Of a DNA stretch of 64,000 nt, positions 58,069 to 64,000 are shown in pieces. The stretch's first letter is position 1. Each line of letters opens with the position of its first letter. The DNA is from Branchiostoma floridae (lineage: Eukaryota; Chordata; Leptocardii; Amphioxiformes; Branchiostomatidae). A model generated the notes under the pieces. That model had not been told where the DNA came from. It saw only the letters and a program-made list of their open reading frames with translations, and ran no database searches. Location of the stretch: contig NC_049990.1 of the NCBI RefSeq assembly GCF_000003815.2, positions 2,157,655 through 2,221,654 of the forward strand. Reading direction: 5' to 3'. The translations under genes were made by a program, and so were the position numbers.

Positions 58069-58577
58069 TAGCTCCTGTTGTTTTAGTTGCAGGAGCTAAA
58101 AGACCACAGAAAGGTACTAAGGCCAATGTAATCTACAGACTCAAATGAGAAGAACCCAACTGCACCAACACATACATTGGTGAGACTAGCCGGCCACTAA
58201 AGGCAAGGTACAAAGAACATTGCAAACCCAGCGCCAACGGCTACACCTCTGCTATTTTCAACACAGTTAGTTGTAACTTTCAAGTTAAGAATGCGGCTTT
58301 ACTGCATTATGAAATATAACGTTCGATTCAAAATAACTAGCAAACTATTAAAAGGAAGCTCGACGAAAAATCGTTACTCAACAGACAATATGTGTAAACT
58401 ATTAATCCCTGTCCCTCGCGTGCCTCTAGATCAGTGGTAATTGGGTACCTTGCATGTGAACGGATCGACTTAAGGCGTGTCCTCTCTAGAAATCTACTGG
58501 TTGTGACCCCCCCCCCCCCCCACACACACACACGCAACAAAACTTTTAGCTCCTGCAACTAAAACAACAGGAGCTAA
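58069..58577. mobile_element. Element with self-complementary inverted ends (TAGCTCCTG...)
   Basis: The left end TAGCTCCTGTTGTTTTAGTT followed by GCAGGAGCTAAAAG is mirrored at 58543-58577. Each end can itself fold (AGCTCCTG ... CAGGAGCT). The left flank matches the array spacer (CAAGCAATAGAACA), so this is an insertion. It encloses a GIY-YIG-like fragment and a poly-C/CA tract at 58508-58534. Confidence 0.6.
58115..58270 (+). pseudogene. Penelope-like element GIY-YIG endonuclease fragment
   Basis: The frame reads NVIYRLK, a stop, then EEPNCTNTYIGETSRPLKAR and YKEHCKP. VIYRLxC ... CxxxYIGETxRxLxxRxxEH is the GIY-YIG nuclease signature of Penelope-like retroelements, placed at the C-terminus of their RT. 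The stop replaces the usual Cys. The rest of the RT is missing. Confidence 0.7.
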
Positions 58578-58751
58578 TTGACTCATTTGCATTAACTGTG
58601 TCTTAGCCTTGCTTCCCTTTGAAATCCAAATTGTCTTCAGCGTGACTTTGCCTTACCTTTGTTTTCTTTGGAATCCAAATTGTCTTCAACATGAATTGTC
58701 TTACAACGTTTCCTATTGTACATCTGAAATTGTCTACATTCTTAGTTAGAG

Positions 58752-58850
58752 TATAAAAGACCTGTTTCTTCCAGATCACTTCAGTGTCACTGACGAAAAC
58801 TGGTGGATTCCAGTAGAAACGTTTGACCGTTTCCAAAACCATATCCAGTT
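58752..58850 (+). mobile_element. Penelope-like element tail with degenerate hammerhead-like core
   Basis: CTGACGA (58790), a potential stem ACTGG/CCAGT, and GAAAC (58816) follow the order of a hammerhead core. Hammerhead motifs are known in the terminal repeats of Penelope-like elements. Two extra A residues after CTGACGA and GTTTGAC in place of a GUH site suggest that it is inactive. It lies just before promoter P7. Confidence 0.4.
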
Positions 58851-58854
58851 GCTC

Positions 58855-59074
58855 GAGTAACTACTTTTTGGGCGTAACCAGGGGGTGATATCTGACCCAG
58901 AACAATAGAATACTTCCGGGTCACATACTACCGTCTTCCTGTTTATTCGGAAAATCGAGGCAGACAACGGTTTGGAAAAGTTCCCGGCCTTCCGGAACTA
59001 AAATCACGAAATAAGCGGCTTTGGAGACAACCTACTGGTGTTTGTGTGCAAGGCTGGTGTTCAACTTTGTTCAG
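58855..59074 (+). promoter_or_regulatory. Array promoter and non-coding exon 1, copy P7
   Basis: ACTTCCGGGTCACATAC at 58912, TTCCCGGCCTTCC, AATAAGCGG as in P3, and exon end TTGTTCAG with donor GTAAGACG at 59075. The left edge is replaced by Penelope-like sequence. Inferred partner: the coding exon at 60235. Confidence 0.6.
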
Positions 59075-60234
59075 GTAAGACGATCTGTTGTATTTTGACC
59101 CTAAAGCTTCTCTAGATTTGACAGAAAACAAGCGTGTCGACGTCGTGATTTTAGTGGGGTCCCGACTACTGCTAACAACTCCATTTATTTGTCTTCTGTG
59201 GGTGTTGTAAAATAGACCATAGTCTTCGATACACATGTTCCTTTGTAGCTTTGCTGTTTCCATACCTAAAATAGAGGAAAGTTACTTATCAAAGTTTATT
59301 CAAAATTCACACGGGGGAAGCGAGGAGGGATACAAACAATTTTGGGGCTCCGGAGGGGTTTATAGATTTTTTTTAAATGAATTTATCATCGGGGTTGTAA
59401 TCATTGATGGATTTATAGAGTTATTAACGAGTGAAAATACAAGTTGTGTTTAGGTGTATTTACAGCTGCAGAGTCAATTTGGTACTGTTTATTGGTAAAA
59501 AGAGTCGTCTTTCTGGTTTGCTGGGCGCAGTTAAAATATATACGGTTTATTGTAAACCCTTTAATCCGCCCCTTTGGCCGAAACTTCCCACCCGTCCTAA
59601 CATCTGGTGTTCATCATGGCGTGCTCCTTATTTTACGGGGAGGTTCAGTAACTGATGCTTGGACATGGTTTCAAATTTAGCGTTTTCTCTTTGCACATTC
59701 GGGAACAACGTGGAGCAAATACATCCGTTTTCGCTGAAGTTTGACCGAGTGATTTCACACATTTTACCCGGAAACTGATAAGATTTTTTCGAGAGATTCT
59801 TTTGTTTTCACTGTACCTACAAGCGTGGGGTGGCCTCTAGCGTCAAGAATCGCATTCCTTTGTTTTTGTCCTATTATGCTCGTAAACAATTGATGTCCGT
59901 CCCTTTCGCATACGGTCACCTCATTAAAAACCCGTTTTTCGTGACAAAATCGAAGCGGAATCCAAAGGCAAATCGTCAGACTGCAGACCAGGTTCTTGTT
60001 AGCGCGTTTGAGCTAATAGCTGTGAATTGCCGTGATTTCTGCGTGCAATTTGGCAGAATTCTATTTTTTGCTTTTTTCCGCGAAAAGTCTGTTTCTGTGG
60101 CAAGTATAGACCACATTTTTGCCACTTAATACGCCTCACTTAAAAGTTAATCCATTCCTATGGCCAGTATGGATTAAATATATCTAACATAATCGTTCTT
60201 ATGTCTCTACAGAAGTTGCATAAGATCTAGGAGG

Positions 60235-61005
60235 ATGTCGGCAACAAGCAGTGCCCAGGGTTTGGGTGACGTCAGGAGAAAGGTGAAAAGGGATTCTTCT
60301 GTGCGATCTGTCAGAGAGGAGAAACGCTACAGGTGTGAGGAGTGCAACACGCAGTTCAGTCGACTGGGTCATCTTAAGGAACACATGCGGACTCACACAG
60401 GGGAGAAACCCTACAAATGTGAGGAGTGCAGCAAGCAGTTCTGTCTGCTGGGTCATCTGAAGACTCACATTAGGACTCACACAGGGGAGAAACCCTACAA
60501 ATGTGTGGAGTGCAGCAAGCAGTTCAGTCAGCTGGTTCATTTAAAAGGTCACATGCGGACTCACACAGGGGAGAAACCCTACAGGTGTGAGGAGTGCAGC
60601 AGGCAGTTCAGTCAGCTGGAGAGTCTGAAAAGGCACATGCGAACTCACACAGGTGAGAAACCCTACAGATGTGAGGAGTGCAGCAAACAGTTCAGTAAGC
60701 TGGGTAATCTAAAAACTCACATGCGGACTCACACACGGGAGAAACCCCACAGGTGTGGTGAGTGCAACAGGCAGTTCAGTCATCTATGTAATCTGAAGAA
60801 ACACATGCGGACTCACACAGGTGAGAAACCCTACAGGTGTGAGGCGTGCAGCAAACAGTTCAGTGAGCTGGGTAATCTGGAGAAACATATGCGGACTCAC
60901 ACAGGTGAGAAACCCTACAGATGTGAGGAGTGCAGCAGGCAATTCAGTGTGCTGTGTAATCTTAAGAAACACATGCGGACTCACAGGGGAAACTCAAAGG
61001 TGTGA
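60235..61005 (+). CDS. C2H2 zinc-finger protein Z7, 8 fingers
   Basis: Acceptor TATGTCTCTACAG at 60212; ATG 23 nt later; leader [20 protein letters not shown]. Eight intact fingers in 256 residues. Finger 3 has CVEC, finger 6 begins HRCGEC, and finger 7 has CEAC. It ends HRGNSKV; the next frame continues [19 protein letters not shown], a decayed ninth finger like that of Z2. Intron and 3' region are closest to Z2 and Z3 (shared ACTTCCGGGTCACAT promoter type with Z3). Poly(A) signal: AATAAA at 62141. The shortest intact member. Confidence 0.92.
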   Translation: MSATSSAQGLGDVRRKVKRDSSVRSVREEKRYRCEECNTQFSRLGHLKEHMRTHTGEKPYKCEECSKQFCLLGHLKTHIRTHTGEKPYKCVECSKQFSQLVHLKGHMRTHTGEKPYRCEECSRQFSQLESLKRHMRTHTGEKPYRCEECSKQFSKLGNLKTHMRTHTREKPHRCGECNRQFSHLCNLKKHMRTHTGEKPYRCEACSKQFSELGNLEKHMRTHTGEKPYRCEECSRQFSVLCNLKKHMRTHRGNSKV

Positions 61006-62788
61006 GAAGTGCAGCATGCAGTTCAGCAAGCCACGTGGTCTAACCTACGTGCTCTCGTAATGAACATTGGGAGAGTGAATCACATAGGTGACCTAGCTGT
61101 TGATCCTGAAGACTTACTAGTTTATGTTTTACCAGCCCGTCATCAGTAACGTCACTTTTAGCTAGTGTTGTTGAGGCAACAGCTTTTCTGTTATGTTGAA
61201 AGTTCCTCTCTGAAGAAGTCATTCTGGATTAGATTTGAACTGCGTTTTGTTAATGAAGAGTCAAACTGTACTTTCCATCACAACTAATTGGACTTACCCA
61301 AGTCTTCGATGGACTAACTCCAAACTTGTCATGGAATGAGCATTTCACCGCTTCTATGACGTCAGGTTGTTTAGAGACGGGGCCTGCCATAGACTTTCTG
61401 AAAATCATGGTCGCTCACCGAGTCACGTTCTATCTTCAAAACGTGACGTCACAAACACGGTGGATTGTTCATTCCTTGACAAAGACTTGAGTTGGACCCT
61501 TGTAAGTTTGGGTCCAATGTTTGTTGTAGAAATTACAGACATCATTTTCCCATTATTGAAGAAGTTTTTATTCCACATGAATAGTTGGTTCTGTTTTTTT
61601 TTCTTAGAAGTTAGTTTCTAAGATGTTAGTGTTGTTGAAACCTTATACTATTCAAGTTGATGTCCTGTCTTAATTTATGTGATCGTCTTGGTAGAATAAT
61701 TAACAACTTAACATTGTTTTTTGTAAAGTAGAACATAACATTTTTTTCTGTAGTTGAACTTATCATTGTTTTTTTTTAATGCAGAACTTAATTTCGAAGC
61801 TATGTAACTATGTAACCAAATAGTTTTTTTTACCTTCATTGACAAATGAGGAACTGTAGCAAGTTATTGAGTAAAACGGAAGGAGTTTCTCCTTTACGAG
61901 TGAACTCACAACAAGCGATGATGATAAATGTATTATTTTCCTGTTCTTCTAGTAATAGTAGCTCTAGCTATGTTTCTTTATATATTTTAGGCTTGTAGTT
62001 TGAATGTAGATGGGATAACAAAAGAATGGTAGAAATGTTAGGAAAATTCAGTAAGATAAGTTCTCTTTACTGATTAGTAACTATCTTTGTTGTTGGTTTT
62101 TGATATTTCGCATTTATTATTTTGTTAACAGTTGTTTTCAAATAAACAGTCAGAAACCACAGAATGTAGTTTTTATTCCACATTGATTTTGTTACCACAT
62201 AAGAAGTGGAGGAAATTTACATTTACTCAGCATCCCAACCATTAGAAGGTGAGATATCTAGAACATCAGATATGACGACCGGTAGTACTGCTGCAGTTTC
62301 CTTGAAAGCCACTAGGGTCAAATTATATCATCATTTCATTGTCCCAACACTTGAACTGTGTTAATATACACACAATCTCTCTAGGATTATCCACCAATGT
62401 TCAATATCACAGAGCCGGTCTGTGGCTAGAAGCTTTAATGTTAGTCTACAACGCTACTGACGGTTGGTAATGTATGCGGACAGTAGTCAGTAGGGATTTA
62501 AAACGCCTTGCCTCCATAGAACAGACCAAACATTTATCGTTGTGGGTGCCTTCCCTATATATCCGACAAGACCGCAACGACACGCTCAAAACATGTCACG
62601 TCAATATTAACACATCGAAGTTGCAACATCCATTCCCATCATAAACCACTGGAATACAAAATGGCGGCGCCCGTGGATGCAGGCTAAATCATATCGCAAA
62701 CCTGTAATACATGTAATATTATTAGGCTATACAATAGGCTCTTCTGAATCATATCCTCATTGCTACAATCTCAACATTCAGCTGAGCG
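61006..62788 (+). other. Z7 3' region and intergenic spacer
   Basis: Decayed finger, family 3' UTR of the Z2 type (TTGAGGCAACAGCTTTTCTG), AATAAA at 62141, and the spacer before P8. The spacer includes AAAATGGCGGCGCCCGTGGA, also present at 40630 before P3. Confidence 0.6.
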
Positions 62789-62972
62789 ATGTCGCGACAA
62801 CTATTGGATAATCAGGAGATAGCGTTTGACCCAGGACTATACATTACTTCCGGGTCACATGACTCCGTCTTCCTGTTTTCTCGGAGAGACGAGAGCGGCA
62901 GCGGTTTGGAAAAGTTCCCGTCCTTCCGAAGCAAAAAAAAAACACACAACTTTTGCGGCTTTAGAGACAGCT
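62789..62972 (+). promoter_or_regulatory. Array promoter copy P8, exon 1 truncated
   Basis: ACTTCCGGGTCACATGAC at 62846, TTCCCGTCCTTCC and TTTTGCGG are kept, but similarity stops after GCTTTAGAGACAGC and the TTGTTCAG/GTAAGA donor is missing. No coding exon follows before P9, so this copy appears orphaned or rewired. Confidence 0.55.
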
Positions 62973-63337
62973 TAGTTAAAAACTGGACGGAGTCATCAAT
63001 GGTTTATGCTGCAAAAGTGTTAGAAAAATCCACAGTTCAAAAATTTCAGCCAAAGACAAGTTAAAAGCAGTACAAGAGAATTGTTGTAACTATAACAAGG
63101 AATGTGAGAATCAATGATTTACTGTGAAAACAGAAAAAAAATTGGAGGTATGCGTTCATGCCTTTCAAAAGTGTCTCTGATTGAGGATTCTATTAACAAT
63201 CAGTATTTAATAGAGTAACGATACATTTCTCTATACATGTGTCTACAATAAAATCGGAATCACTGTTGATTATTCATGTAACACAGTTCACAGTTCCTTA
63301 TTCAATAGAGTGTCAGCCAAAAAAAAAAGAGTCAAGG

Positions 63338-63474
63338 ATTGCGACACTTGCAGAATAACCAGGAGGTTGCAGAATAACCAGGTAGTAATGTTTGACCTAT
63401 GATCATAGAATACTTCCGGGTTGTTCAACCGCGACTTCCTGTTTACGTGGCGAGGTCGAGAGCGGTGAGAAGGG
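63338..63474 (+). promoter_or_regulatory. Array promoter copy P9, truncated
   Basis: ACTTCCGGGT at 63412 and ACTTCCTGTTTACG are retained, with P6-like upstream sequence (AATAGAGTGTCAGCC). A small duplication TTGCAGAATAACCAGG lies at 63350-63380. Similarity ends at GAGAGCGGTGAGAAG, where a hairpin and new repeats begin. Confidence 0.5.
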
Positions 63475-63477
63475 GTT

Positions 63478-64000
63478 GCACGAGCAACCTCCATGGAGGA
63501 GCTCCACAGAGCTGACCTCCGTGGAGGTTGCTCGTGCAGACCTCCAGCTCCACCGAGCGAGCTCTATGCGCTATGAATACAAACACTTGGTTCTCGTCAC
63601 CTTCATGGAATTTTTAGTACTACATAGAGGAGCTTCTCTCGTATAGGACAAACAACCGGACTGAACTAGCAGCTGTACGCAAAACATGCTACACGGGCTA
63701 TGAATGTAAACATTTGGATCACGTCACCCAAAACAAATTGGTCTTAGCGCTCTATACGGTAACAGAGGGCTGTTTGAGTAGCGCTCTACGGGTTATGAAT
63801 GTTACCCTTGGTTCCGAAACCCAAAACAAATCGGTCTTAGGGCTCCATACAGAGATACTGTAAACAACAAACACACAGAGCCGATAGCTGATCGAGCAGC
63901 TCCACGGGCTATATGAGGGTAAACACTTGGTTCACGTCACCATCAACAAATCGGTGTTTAGGGCTCTGTACAGGGATACTGTAAAAGAAAACACACGGAG
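63478..64000. repeat. Hairpin followed by ~95-125-bp degenerate tandem repeats
   Basis: A perfect 16-bp inverted repeat (63478-63493 and 63522-63537, GCACGAGCAACCTCCA) is followed by units starting at or near GGGCTATGAATGTAAAC (about 63697, 63788, 63905), with AACAAATCGGTCTTAG and AGAGATACTGTAAA. The repeats run off the window. Confidence 0.6.

Noticed and set aside
32883-60984. Minus-strand ORFs rich in [15 protein letters not shown] repeats opposite every zinc-finger exon
   Set aside because: They are exact antisense shadows of the repeated finger codons, with no independent start, splice or domain support.

Overview
This window is eukaryotic, intron-rich and transposon-dense DNA. It most likely comes from a lancelet (Branchiostoma). 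That assignment is inferred from the style of the C2H2 zinc-finger genes (repeated CEECS-x-QFS fingers joined by TGEKPY linkers), the AATAAA-ended 3' regions, and the mix of CR1/L2-like, gypsy, Penelope-like and P-element-like relics. Five runs of N (31378-32260, 34662-34765, 50146-51019, 52209-53129, 57011-57110) mark assembly gaps.

Left part (1-27400): mostly a graveyard of mobile elements with one candidate host gene. A minus-strand non-LTR reverse transcriptase relic (512-2676) is split by a 1.37-kb element with inverted ends. A 1.68-kb foldback element (3659-5341) has perfect 6-bp target duplications. A candidate multi-exon plus-strand gene starts with a TATA-like box at 6234 and a proline-rich first exon (6316). 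It continues through small exons at 8128-10081 whose reading phases agree, with two possible 3' ends. From 12.3 to 25.4 kb there are tandem duplications, a decayed P-element/THAP9-like transposase, several non-LTR retrotransposon tails, a gypsy integrase end, an ORF1 esterase relic and small exon-like fragments.

Right part (27400-64000): a head-to-tail tandem array of C2H2 zinc-finger genes, all on the plus strand. Each unit of about 4-7 kb has (i) a conserved promoter block with an ETS-like ACTTCCGGGT site and a TTTCGCGG motif, (ii) a non-coding first exon ending TTCAG/GTAAGA, (iii) an intron whose sequence is itself conserved between units, (iv) one coding exon beginning about 13-23 nt after a CTCTACAG-type acceptor and encoding a ~37-residue leader plus 8-12 fingers, and (v) a conserved 3' region ending in AATAAACAGT. 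Seven coding exons are present (32664, 38053, 42336, 46985, 51391, 55914, 60235). There are nine promoter copies, so the array probably continues past the window. Two copies carry frameshifts, and two copies (32664 and 51391) are nearly identical. Younger transposons sit inside the introns, and the paralogous introns serve as empty-site controls for them.

The finger scaffold is almost invariant, while the helix positions expected to touch DNA vary from finger to finger. The array therefore looks like a recently expanded set of DNA-binding regulators, without any KRAB, SCAN or ZAD domain that I can see.
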